Source: CAZAFM01 sp964484395 (GTDB lineage: Bacteria > Campylobacterota > Campylobacteria > Campylobacterales > CAZAFM01). Taken from it: 18,600 nucleotides of DNA. The DNA lies in the NCBI GenBank assembly GCA_964484395.1, contig CAZAFM010000046.1:1-18600 (forward strand). Reading direction: 5' to 3'. Below, one piece after another: positions 6,292-13,977 of the stretch. The notes beneath the pieces are model-generated. The model did no database searches. It had not been told where the DNA came from and worked only from the letters and a program-made list of their open reading frames with translations. How positions within the stretch are numbered: the first letter of the stretch is position 1; each line of letters starts with the position of its first letter. A program made the position numbers and the translations under genes.

Positions 6292-7370
6292 TGGGATATA
6301 TACTAATCTACATCATCATCTATCCTATTTTTTGGCTACTAAAGCCGTTTGCTAAAAAAAGAGGTGGCTACCTTGTGATACAGAGCGCAAAGATAGGTGA
6401 CTACATAAACACCACTGTGCTTTTTGCAGCTCTAAAAAAAGTAGATGTAGCCATAGAGTCAAAAAACCTCCCCTTTGCTCAAAATGATAGCAGGATAAAA
6501 AAAGTCTACCTACTTGATAGTGCAAAGAGAAATCTGTTTACCAAAATCTCTTTAGGACTTAAGCTCTACCTACATGGATATGATACTGTTTTTATAGTGA
6601 TGCCAAATAGCTTTAACCTATTTTTAGGGCGATGCTCCCATGCAGATGAGGTAGTCACACTTAAAACTTATGCTACAAAATGGTATGAGCTACTTCTGAT
6701 GCAAGGAATGAGCAAGATAGTTCATACAAAAGGTGATTTAACACTCAGAAGCTATCTAAAAATGTTCCTAAAAAATCCTAAAATTGAAAGATACCCCAAA
6801 AAGCCATTTGAACCTATGTTTGTGCCTGAAAATATCATGATAAATCACTCAGAAAACTTCAAAGTAGGCATAACACTAGGAGCTGGAAATCGCATAAAAG
6901 TGATAGATATTGAGACTTGGATTAAGGTGCTAAACATACTGGATAAAAATGTAAGTGAAGTATATGTGTTTGGAACCAAAGAGGATGAAGAGCTACTAGA
7001 GAAGCTACTAAGTATCAAAACCTACAAAAACATCAAACTTTTCTCACTCCTAGACACCCTAAAACTAGAAGAACTCCCCTACCATATATCTGCGATGAAT
7101 CTCTTTATATCAAGTGACACAGGACTTAGCTATATCGCTGATAGCTACAATGTCCCTTTGATAAACTTCGCAGGACCCTGCTTTATGAAAGAGCAAAGAC
7201 CAGTAGGAGAAAACGCGATGATAGTAGAGTCAAATGCGTTTTGTGCACCGTTTGATTTTGTGTTTAAACCAGCAGATAAAGGTGAGTGCAAAGACTTGTA
7301 TGAAATATCAGATAGGCAATTAGAAGATATTACAATCTTTGTGGAACAAATATATAATAGAATTACATAA
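6291..7370 (+). CDS. Glycosyltransferase family 9 with N-terminal membrane segment
   Basis: This second GT-B heptosyltransferase-like enzyme has 359 residues. Unlike the other two GT9 proteins here, it begins with a hydrophobic segment (about residues 2-18, Ile/Tyr/Trp-rich) followed by basic KPFAKKRGG, which predicts an N-terminal membrane anchor. The catalytic domain then starts with GGYLVIQSAKIGD (25-37), the family LGD equivalent. The donor-site segment is SSDTGLSYIADSYNVPLINFAGP (274-296). The start is GTG at 6291, overlapping the last base of the toxin remnant's stop, with only a weak GGA upstream. No in-frame ATG occurs before residue 104, so the GTG is the best choice. It probably belongs to the same transcript as the upstream GT9 gene. 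Confidence 0.78.
   Translation: MGYILIYIIIYPIFWLLKPFAKKRGGYLVIQSAKIGDYINTTVLFAALKKVDVAIESKNLPFAQNDSRIKKVYLLDSAKRNLFTKISLGLKLYLHGYDTVFIVMPNSFNLFLGRCSHADEVVTLKTYATKWYELLLMQGMSKIVHTKGDLTLRSYLKMFLKNPKIERYPKKPFEPMFVPENIMINHSENFKVGITLGAGNRIKVIDIETWIKVLNILDKNVSEVYVFGTKEDEELLEKLLSIKTYKNIKLFSLLDTLKLEELPYHISAMNLFISSDTGLSYIADSYNVPLINFAGPCFMKEQRPVGENAMIVESNAFCAPFDFVFKPADKGECKDLYEISDRQLEDITIFVEQIYNRIT
7353..7358 (+). promoter_or_regulatory. Possible -10 box for asnB
   Basis: A TATAAT near the end of the preceding coding region would start transcription near 7365, giving asnB a 23-base leader that includes its AGAAGG ribosome site. No -35 is apparent. The local composition makes a chance match possible. 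Confidence 0.28.
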
Positions 7371-7387
7371 ATTAAGAAGGGACTTTG

Positions 7388-9088
7388 ATGTGCGGAATTT
7401 TTGGCTATACATCTTTTAAAGAAAAAATTAATGTTGAAACTTGCAAAAAAGCCAGAGATGAGCTTATCCATAGGGGTCCTGATGGAGCTGGGGAATACTA
7501 TGATGAGAAAGTGTACCTAGGTCATAGAAGACTAAGCATACTTGATCTAACTCATCATGGGGCTCAACCAATGCAGAGTAATGATGTTGCTATTGCTGTT
7601 AATGGAGAAATATATAACTTCAAAGAGTTAAAAGCTACATTAGAGAAAAACCATAAATTTAATAGTAATTCTGACTCAGAGGTAGTTTTGCATGGTTATT
7701 TAGAGTGGGGGATTAATGGGCTTCTGGATAGACTTGAGGGAATGTATGCATTTTGTGTATATGATAAAAGAAAAGGACTTCTGCACATAGCTAGAGATAG
7801 GGTTGGTATAAAGCCTCTATACTACTACATAGACAATGATAAATTTATTTTTGCATCAGAGCTAAAGGCAATTAAAAAGATTATTCCAAATCTAGAGCAC
7901 AACAAAGAAGCCATTTATGATTTCCTGACCTATCTCTACATACCATCACCAAAAACACTGTACAATTCATGCTTCAAACTTCAGCCAGCCAACTGCCTAA
8001 CCTTGAATATAGTGTCAAAAAAAACCTCTCTATATAAATATTGGAATTTACCATTAACAACAAATAATATTTCACTGAAAGGTGCTAAGAGTCAATTATT
8101 AGAACTACTTCAAGAATCAATACAAGAGCAACTTATAAGTGATGTGCCAGTAGGCTTCTTTTTGAGTGGAGGGATTGATTCTAGCTCTGTTGTTGCTATC
8201 GCTTCAAAAACAACAAAACACATACACACATACAGCATAGGATTTGATATTGAGGAGTTTAGCGAGACTAAGTTTGCAAAAATTGTAGCAGATTTAGTGA
8301 AGAGTAACCATGAAGAAAAAATCTTAACTTTTAAAAAGACAAAAAGCCTTACAAATGACTATACTAGATGGTATGATGAGCCACATGCTGATACATCAGC
8401 ATTTCCTACATATCTAGTATCAGATTTTGCAAAAAGTAGCTCTACTGTGGTACTTACTGGTGATGGTGGGGATGAGCTTTTTGGTGGTTACAGTATTTAC
8501 AAAAAATTTGAAAAAAAAATGAGAAGGCAGCTAAAGAAGCTCTTTTCTTTACGCCCTATATTTGAAAAAATAGATATGAGATGGTCTGAAAAGGTAATTG
8601 AAAATTTTTTACTAGATGATTTGGAGCTATACTCCAGACTTAATGGAGGAATGTCACTTAAACAAAAACACACTTACAAAAAAGCACTTGACATACCTGA
8701 TGATTACGATGATTTTTGGTATTATAGACAGTTTTATAAAAAAGAGTTAGAGCCAAAAACAAGACTTCAGTATATGGAGTTCCACACCTCTTTGCACGAG
8801 GACATACTAACAAAGGTGGATAGAACAAGCATGGCTGTCTCTTTAGAAACCAGGGTTCCACTACTGTCTACCAAACTAGTGGAGTTTGCTTTTTCTTTGC
8901 CTAGTGATATTCGCTATCATAATGATGAACTTAAAGGAATCTTGAAATACTCTCTTAAGAACTTACTACCTCAAGAGATTCTCTATCGAAAAAAAAAGGG
9001 TTTTGGCATTCCTCTTGAAGCATGGGGCTTTAAAACAAAAGAGCACAAAACATTAAAAATACTAAGAATGTTTAATATTCATATATAG
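7388..9088 (+). CDS. asnB: Asparagine synthase (glutamine-hydrolysing), C-terminus apparently shortened
   Basis: It transfers glutamine-derived ammonia to an ATP-activated carboxylate. In polysaccharide loci, AsnB-like enzymes often amidate sugar acids or other glycan carboxylates rather than aspartate. The class II glutaminase domain starts with C2 as nucleophile (MCGIFGY), followed by GHRRLS (45-50), NGEIYN (72-77) and SDSE (95-98). The synthetase domain has the PP-loop SGGIDSS (260-266), LTGDGGDELFGGY (356-368), KVDRTSMAVSLETRVPLL (476-493) and KKGFGIPLEAW (536-546). I moved the start from TTG to the next codon, ATG 7388, so that Cys is residue 2; AGAAGG (7375-7380) fits. At 566 residues it ends about 20 residues after KKGFGIPLEAW, where relatives usually continue for some 60 more. 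Confidence 0.9.
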   Translation: MCGIFGYTSFKEKINVETCKKARDELIHRGPDGAGEYYDEKVYLGHRRLSILDLTHHGAQPMQSNDVAIAVNGEIYNFKELKATLEKNHKFNSNSDSEVVLHGYLEWGINGLLDRLEGMYAFCVYDKRKGLLHIARDRVGIKPLYYYIDNDKFIFASELKAIKKIIPNLEHNKEAIYDFLTYLYIPSPKTLYNSCFKLQPANCLTLNIVSKKTSLYKYWNLPLTTNNISLKGAKSQLLELLQESIQEQLISDVPVGFFLSGGIDSSSVVAIASKTTKHIHTYSIGFDIEEFSETKFAKIVADLVKSNHEEKILTFKKTKSLTNDYTRWYDEPHADTSAFPTYLVSDFAKSSSTVVLTGDGGDELFGGYSIYKKFEKKMRRQLKKLFSLRPIFEKIDMRWSEKVIENFLLDDLELYSRLNGGMSLKQKHTYKKALDIPDDYDDFWYYRQFYKKELEPKTRLQYMEFHTSLHEDILTKVDRTSMAVSLETRVPLLSTKLVEFAFSLPSDIRYHNDELKGILKYSLKNLLPQEILYRKKKGFGIPLEAWGFKTKEHKTLKILRMFNIHI

Positions 9089-9133
9089 ATATCACAAATT
9101 TATGTCATTGTAAATCTGATGTAATCTCTGTTG

Positions 9134-9161
9134 TGCTATAGTTAAACTATTGAATTTCAAT
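9134..9161 (+). promoter_or_regulatory. Extended -10 promoter with an adjoining dyad before the methyltransferase genes
   Basis: TGC-TATAGT (9134-9142) is an extended -10 box that would start transcription near 9149, at the edge of the dyad ATTGAA-T-TTCAAT (9149-9161). The dyad could be an operator or chance. It lies in the 96-base gap after asnB, the widest gap inside the plus-strand glycan operon; I see nothing else there. Confidence 0.35.
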
Positions 9162-9184
9162 TCTTGCTAAAAAGGTGTCATCGT

Positions 9185-9880
9185 TTGAGCAATCTCAAAG
9201 ATAATTTAAATATTAAAAAAAATGACTATGTTTTAGAGGTTGGACCAGGTGGTAAGCCACACCCACGGGCAAATATTCTTTTAGAAAAGAGGTTTGCTTC
9301 TGAAGATATTGCTAAAGCACAGAGGGGCTATGCTAATGAGCCACAAACAGACAAAAAAATAGTTTATTACAATGGTGACTTATTTCCATTTCAAGATAAT
9401 GAATTTGACTATGTTATATGTTCACATGTACTTGAACACATCGATGCTTGCGATATAGAGAAGTTTGTAAATGAGCTGCAAAGGGTGGCAAAGGGGGGTT
9501 ATCTAGAATTTCCCTTAATATATTATGATTACATATTTGATTTTCCAGAACATGTTACAGCTCTATTTTATAACAAAAGTAGTGGTATCATATATCTTGC
9601 TGAAAAAAATAGTGTCTTGCCAACAGAAACATTCTTGGTTAGAAAATTGTACTACGAAGCATTAAAAAATAATTCTGCGAGTTTTGATTTCATAAAAGAA
9701 TTGCAATACTTAATATATCAGGGGTTTGAGTGGAACGGTTCCTTGCAGGTAGAAAAAACTGATAAAATAGAGTGTTTATGCCACGATGTGGATTTTATAA
9801 ACTCAACACTAAAACCATTGCCGAAAAAGAGTAAAATACAAAGGATTTGCGAGAAATGGGCAAAGTTTTTAAAGATATAA
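9185..9880 (+). CDS. Class I SAM-dependent methyltransferase-like protein
   Basis: This 231-residue protein has a Rossmann-type SAM-binding domain: motif I is YVLEVGPGGKPHP (15-27) and the motif IV region is FDYVICSHVLEHI (74-86). This pattern is common among methyltransferases encoded in O-antigen and capsule clusters. The target is unknown; sugar hydroxyl methylation is a guess from context. The start is uncertain because no ATG is available. I chose TTG 9185, nine bases after AAAAAGG (9169-9175); TTG 9164 lacks a ribosome site. The 3' end overlaps the next gene by 25 bases. The C-terminal 100 residues have no motif I recognise. Confidence 0.75.
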   Translation: MSNLKDNLNIKKNDYVLEVGPGGKPHPRANILLEKRFASEDIAKAQRGYANEPQTDKKIVYYNGDLFPFQDNEFDYVICSHVLEHIDACDIEKFVNELQRVAKGGYLEFPLIYYDYIFDFPEHVTALFYNKSSGIIYLAEKNSVLPTETFLVRKLYYEALKNNSASFDFIKELQYLIYQGFEWNGSLQVEKTDKIECLCHDVDFINSTLKPLPKKSKIQRICEKWAKFLKI

Positions 9881-10596
9881 AAAATAAAATCGTCTTCAAA
9901 AAACACTTAAGACAATTTTTAAAACAAGATAAAAGATTTCATTTTACCAAAAAAGATTTGTATCCTTGCCTAAATGACAATACAAGTGATACCAAATTTG
10001 ATACACACTATGTCTATCATTGTGCTTGGGCTGCTAGAGTATTAAAAAAAATTAATCCTGATGAACATACAGACATTGGTAGCCATATTTACTTTAATGC
10101 CATCACTTCATCTTTTATAAATATTAATTTTTATGACTACAGACCAGCTAATATATTATTAGATGGACTCTCATCAAGTCGAGCTGATATACTAAAATTA
10201 CCATTTGAAACCTCTAGCATAAAATCTCTATCTTGTATGCATGTGGTTGAGCATATTGGGCTTGGAAGATATGGTGATAAAATTGATGCAGAAGGTGATT
10301 TAAAAGCAATATCAGAACTAAAGAGAGTTGTAGCAGAAAATGGAGATTTATTATTTGTAGTTCCATTAAGTGGGAAGGCTAAACTAAAATTTAATGCTCA
10401 CAGAATCTATACTTTTGAAATGATTATAGAGTATTTTTCAGATTTACATCTACATGAGTTCGCATTAATCCCTGATAATGCGTATGAGACTGGTTTAATA
10501 GAAAATCCTGAAAAGTCATTGTTAGAGCAACAAAGATATGGATGTGGCTGTTTTTGGTTTAAAAAAGGAGAGTCATCTAATGTCAAAAGTAGGTAG
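9856..10596 (+). CDS. DUF268-family protein (methyltransferase-like fold)
   Basis: This 246-residue protein shows the DUF268 signatures: HYVYHCAWAARVL (51-63), DIGSHIYF (73-80), YDYRP (93-97) and MHVVEHIGLGRYGD (128-141). The DIGS and HVVEH segments occupy the places of SAM-methyltransferase motifs I and IV, although motif I lacks the usual G-x-G. Catalytic activity is therefore unproven. DUF268 genes typically lie in LPS or capsule clusters. ATG 9856 is preferred, with AAGGA (9841-9845) ten bases upstream; TTG 9847 would sit one base from that site. It overlaps both neighbours, indicating translational coupling within the operon. Confidence 0.78.
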   Translation: MGKVFKDIKNKIVFKKHLRQFLKQDKRFHFTKKDLYPCLNDNTSDTKFDTHYVYHCAWAARVLKKINPDEHTDIGSHIYFNAITSSFININFYDYRPANILLDGLSSSRADILKLPFETSSIKSLSCMHVVEHIGLGRYGDKIDAEGDLKAISELKRVVAENGDLLFVVPLSGKAKLKFNAHRIYTFEMIIEYFSDLHLHEFALIPDNAYETGLIENPEKSLLEQQRYGCGCFWFKKGESSNVKSR

Positions 10597-11293
10597 CAAT
10601 AATGACAGAGTAAGACTGGAGTGGATTCAAAAAAAAATATCAAGCCTTCCAAAGGGTCTAAAAATACTTGATGCAGGGGCTGGAGAATTAGCAAATAAAA
10701 AAAATTGCACTCATCTAAATTATGTATCACAAGACTTCTGTCAATACAATGGAGAAGGAGATTCAACTGCATTACAAACACAAGAGTGGGATACATCAAA
10801 GATAGATATTGTTTCTGATATTACATCCATACCTGTAGAGAATGAAAGTTTTGATGTAATTATTTGTACCGAAGTCTTAGAGCATCTTCCTGATCCTATT
10901 TTAGCCTTAAAAGAATTTCATAGAATATTAAAAAATAATGGGGAGCTAATAATTACTGCACCTTTTTGTAGTCTTACACATTTTGCACCATATCACTTCT
11001 ATAGTGGTTTTAATAAATACTTTTACACACACCATCTAAGTAACTTAAATTTTGATATTCTTGAAATAACACCTAATGGTAACTTTTTTGAATACATTGC
11101 TCAAGAGCTTAGAAGAACAAAAAATATTTCTAAGAGATATTCTAGACCAATTGCATCTTTTATTTTAAAAAGCATACTAAAAGTCAATTTGTATATTTTC
11201 AATAAATTTAATACTCACGACAAAGGGTCATCCGAGGTATTGTGTTATGGGTATTTTGTTCATGCTAGAAAAAATGATAATCTCAAGAATTGA
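10580..11293 (+). CDS. Class I SAM-dependent methyltransferase
   Basis: This 237-residue protein has a clear methyltransferase core: motif I LKILDAGAGE (27-36) and FDVIICTEVLEHLPDP (91-106), followed by RILKNNGELIITAPF. These are hallmarks of the Methyltransf_11 type group. The second half (FAPYHFYSGFNKYFYTHHL) resembles enzymes found beside O-antigen glycosyltransferases. The substrate is unknown. ATG 10580 is supported by AAGGAG (10565-10570) nine bases upstream; the longer frame from 10538 runs inside the DUF268 gene. It overlaps the DUF268 gene by 17 bases and the following fucosyltransferase gene by about 20, so the genes are probably coupled. Confidence 0.84.
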   Translation: MSKVGSNNDRVRLEWIQKKISSLPKGLKILDAGAGELANKKNCTHLNYVSQDFCQYNGEGDSTALQTQEWDTSKIDIVSDITSIPVENESFDVIICTEVLEHLPDPILALKEFHRILKNNGELIITAPFCSLTHFAPYHFYSGFNKYFYTHHLSNLNFDILEITPNGNFFEYIAQELRRTKNISKRYSRPIASFILKSILKVNLYIFNKFNTHDKGSSEVLCYGYFVHARKNDNLKN

Positions 11294-12125
11294 TGGTGGT
11301 CTAGGCAACCAAATGTTTCAATATGCTTGTGGCAAAGCATTGTCTTTGGATATAGACACAGGTTGTTTCTATTTTGATCTGTCTGCATATCAAAAAAGTG
11401 ATTTTAGAAAATATGAACTTGATATTTTTGGTATAAATGCTCAAAAATTTCCAAGATATCTAAAACCATTTATTCAAAAATCAAAAAAAAGTATTTTAGA
11501 ATCTCTAAAACCTATAAAAAGATTTAAAGAAAAAGAGTTTTTTACTTACGATAAAAGTATAGAGAATATAAATCACAGCATTTACCTAGATGGATATTGG
11601 CAGAGCGAGAAATATTTTAAGAAATATGAAAATCTAATCAGAGATATATTCCAGTTTCCTAAAATAAAAGATGATGAAAACTTAAAAGTAGCAAATGAAA
11701 TAGTGAACTCAGAATCTATCTCAATACATGTAAGACATGGTGATTATCTAGCAAGTAGCAAAACAAATGAATTTCACGGTACTTGTGGCATAGAGTATTA
11801 TAAAAAATCCATAGAGTACATAACCTCAAAACTGGAAAATTCAACATTTTTTATCTTTTCAGATGACATAAAATGGTGTGAAGAGAAGTTTGTAAATGTA
11901 AAAAACAAAACGATTATATCACACAATACAGGGCTGAAATCTTATGAAGACATGCGATTAATGAGTCTTTGTAAACATAATATAATAGCTAACAGCTCAT
12001 TTAGCTGGTGGAGTGCATGGCTAAATACGAATCCAAATAAAATAGTAATAGCACCAAAAAAATGGATAAATGATGAGAATTATGAGACGCCGGATATCTG
12101 CCCTATTGAATGGATGAGGTTCTGA
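11274..12125 (+). CDS. Glycosyltransferase family 11, alpha-1,2-fucosyltransferase-like
   Basis: GT11 enzymes transfer fucose from GDP-fucose in alpha-1,2 linkage; Helicobacter pylori FutC is the best-known relative. Family hallmarks are the start DGGLGNQMFQYACGKAL (7-23), the motif IHVRHGDYL (151-159) standing for the family's HxRRGDY, and IIANSSFSWWSAWL (237-250). At 283 residues it is close to FutC (about 300). In this copy the second Arg of the RRGDY motif is His (H155, CAT at 11736-11738). The start is ambiguous: ATG 11274 matches the family N-terminus but has no good ribosome site, whereas ATG 11247 has GAGG nine bases upstream. No homopolymeric C tract of the phase-variable kind is present. 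Linkage and acceptor are inferred from family only. Confidence 0.86.
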   Translation: MIISRIDGGLGNQMFQYACGKALSLDIDTGCFYFDLSAYQKSDFRKYELDIFGINAQKFPRYLKPFIQKSKKSILESLKPIKRFKEKEFFTYDKSIENINHSIYLDGYWQSEKYFKKYENLIRDIFQFPKIKDDENLKVANEIVNSESISIHVRHGDYLASSKTNEFHGTCGIEYYKKSIEYITSKLENSTFFIFSDDIKWCEEKFVNVKNKTIISHNTGLKSYEDMRLMSLCKHNIIANSSFSWWSAWLNTNPNKIVIAPKKWINDENYETPDICPIEWMRF

Positions 12126-13075
12126 TGCCTAAGGTTTCTGTTGTTATGTCTGTCCATAATGGTGCTGAGTATTTAAAGGAATCTATCGATAGTGTATTAT
12201 CTCAAAGTTTTGATGATTTTGAGTTCATCATTATTGATGATGGCTCCAGTGATAGTAGTGCTGAAATAGTAAATAATTATAACGATGATAGAATAATCTT
12301 TATCAAAAATAGCTCAAATATCGGTCTAGCTAAATCACTAAACAAAGGAATAAAGCTATCACATGGAACCTACATTGCAAGAATAGACGCTGATGATGTT
12401 ATGCTCAAAGATAGACTACAAATACAGCTTGACTATATGGAGCAAAATCAAGACATAGGAGTGTGTGGAAGTGGCTACACTATGATTTACAGAAAAAATA
12501 AAACCATATACCAGCCAGAATCACACGATGAAATTTTTGCAAAAATGTTTTTTAACTGCCCTATGGCACACCCTACGGTTATGATTCGCAAATCGGTACT
12601 TGAGGAAAGCAATATCTTTTATAATGAGAATATTATGGTTGCACAAGATTATGATCTGTGGAGTAGACTAATTGTGATTACAAAATTCGCCAATATCAAA
12701 CAACCATTGATTCATTATAGAGAACATCAAAAATCAGTAAGTCAAACAAAAACAGATTTGCAATTAAGAATATCAAGCAATATTAGAAAAAGAATGCTCT
12801 CCCTGCTAGCAAATAAGTTACAGCACAAAAACCTTATACTACACGAGGCAGTCGCTACTGAAAACAAAGTAGCGATAAAAGAATATAAAAAAGATATTCT
12901 ATTGTGGCTTAATTATTTAATAGAAAAGAACAATGAGGTAGAAGTTGTTGAGAAAGAAATTTTTACTAGGTATATCAATCTAAAAAAATGTTATATAATG
13001 GAAATTAACACACCTATAGCAGTAAAAAGAATTAGAAAAATATTTCTAGCATTACTAGGTGTGAAACAATGCTAA
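12125..13075 (+). CDS. Glycosyltransferase family 2
   Basis: This is a GT-A fold, inverting sugar transferase of 316 residues. The nucleotide-sugar site is evident: PKVSVVMSVHNG (2-13), IIIDDGSSD (35-43) and ARIDADD (85-91), whose D-A-D binds the metal-nucleotide. AQDYDLW (173-179) is at the place of the catalytic acidic motif. The C-terminal 110 residues are Lys-rich and helical. ATG 12125 overlaps the fucosyltransferase stop (TGATG) and has GAGG (12116-12119) five bases upstream. Donor and acceptor are unknown; the gene lies in an LPS/O-chain operon between two fucosyltransferase-type genes. Confidence 0.9.
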   Translation: MPKVSVVMSVHNGAEYLKESIDSVLSQSFDDFEFIIIDDGSSDSSAEIVNNYNDDRIIFIKNSSNIGLAKSLNKGIKLSHGTYIARIDADDVMLKDRLQIQLDYMEQNQDIGVCGSGYTMIYRKNKTIYQPESHDEIFAKMFFNCPMAHPTVMIRKSVLEESNIFYNENIMVAQDYDLWSRLIVITKFANIKQPLIHYREHQKSVSQTKTDLQLRISSNIRKRMLSLLANKLQHKNLILHEAVATENKVAIKEYKKDILLWLNYLIEKNNEVEVVEKEIFTRYINLKKCYIMEINTPIAVKRIRKIFLALLGVKQC

Positions 13076-13977
13076 TCACTATCTGCATTCCAGCAAGAAA
13101 TGAAGAAATGAGTATATACAACACACTTAACTTGTTAAATGAGTCAATTGATTTTATAAAGATGCAAAATATGTATGAATTTGAGATAATTGTGTCAATA
13201 AACGCTACCACAGATAATACAATTATGGAAATCAGTAAATTCAAAAAGAAATACACTACAAGTAACATAAAAACTATACAGACAGAAACTCCAGGAAAAC
13301 CAAACGCTATCAATAGTTGCATAAAAATAGCAAAAGGCAATATTGTTATCATAATGGATGCTGATGTAAAAGTAGCTAAAAATGCTATAGAAAATATTCT
13401 AAAATATATCCCATATTCAGATGATGGGTATGTAATCTCTTCTGTGTCTGATACTAAAAAAAATTTCTACTTAAATCCTATAAAAGCAAAGCTTTCAATT
13501 AAGATTAAAGAATATGGTATGCGAGATGGGTTGTCTGTTGATGGGGCACTATATATGGTGAATAAAAAATATTTTCCTAAGATTCCAAATGAAGTTATCA
13601 ATGATGATTTATATATCGCTATTTATTTTGGTGTAGAAAAAATAATAAGGGCAAAAGATGTTATCGTCTACCAAGAGCCAGTAGGAAATTTTACAGAGTA
13701 TTTCTTTAGACGAAGAAGAATAGAAAAAGGTGATATTCAGATAAAAGATATTTTTGGTGAGCAATATGATAAGTTTAAAACCACGGGAAGAGACAAAAGA
13801 TCAAAATTAGATAGAAAAAAAGATTTGGGCTTGTTGCTCAATCTATATAATATTTTTCTTTTTCCAATAGATTTAACTATGAAGTATTTAAATAAAGTAG
13901 CAAAAAGAGAAATTAGTAATGATTCATTTTCAGAACACGGATGGAATACTCAAAAAAGTTCTAAGTTTACACAATGA
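13069..13977 (+). CDS. Glycosyltransferase family 2
   Basis: This 302-residue GT-A fold transferase has ITICIPARNEE (3-13), GKPNAINSC (76-84), the DxD segment IIMDADV (94-100), NDDLY (178-182) as candidate catalytic acid, and RRRRIEKGD (214-222), which resembles the Q/RxxRW region of processive or lipid-linked GT2 enzymes. A short hydrophobic stretch near residues 251-264 (LLLNLYNIFLFPID) could contact the membrane. The sequence is quite different from the GT2 gene just upstream, so they are not a recent duplication. It overlaps that gene by 7 bases and the next by 4 (ATGA). Donor and acceptor are unknown. Confidence 0.85.
   Translation: MLITICIPARNEEMSIYNTLNLLNESIDFIKMQNMYEFEIIVSINATTDNTIMEISKFKKKYTTSNIKTIQTETPGKPNAINSCIKIAKGNIVIIMDADVKVAKNAIENILKYIPYSDDGYVISSVSDTKKNFYLNPIKAKLSIKIKEYGMRDGLSVDGALYMVNKKYFPKIPNEVINDDLYIAIYFGVEKIIRAKDVIVYQEPVGNFTEYFFRRRRIEKGDIQIKDIFGEQYDKFKTTGRDKRSKLDRKKDLGLLLNLYNIFLFPIDLTMKYLNKVAKREISNDSFSEHGWNTQKSSKFTQ

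Noticed and set aside
8989..8997. A9 tract in asnB just before the conserved KKGFGIP segment, as a possible phase-variable slippage site
   Set aside because: The present frame gives the conserved motif, and A runs of this size (another A9 at 8511-8519) are expected in such AT-rich coding DNA. No alternative frame yields a meaningful tail.
11247..11300. H. pylori-style poly-C/frameshift control in the fucosyltransferase genes
   Set aside because: No homopolymeric C tract, long dinucleotide repeat or slippery A-AAA-AAG arrangement with a second frame is visible; both fucosyltransferase frames are continuous.
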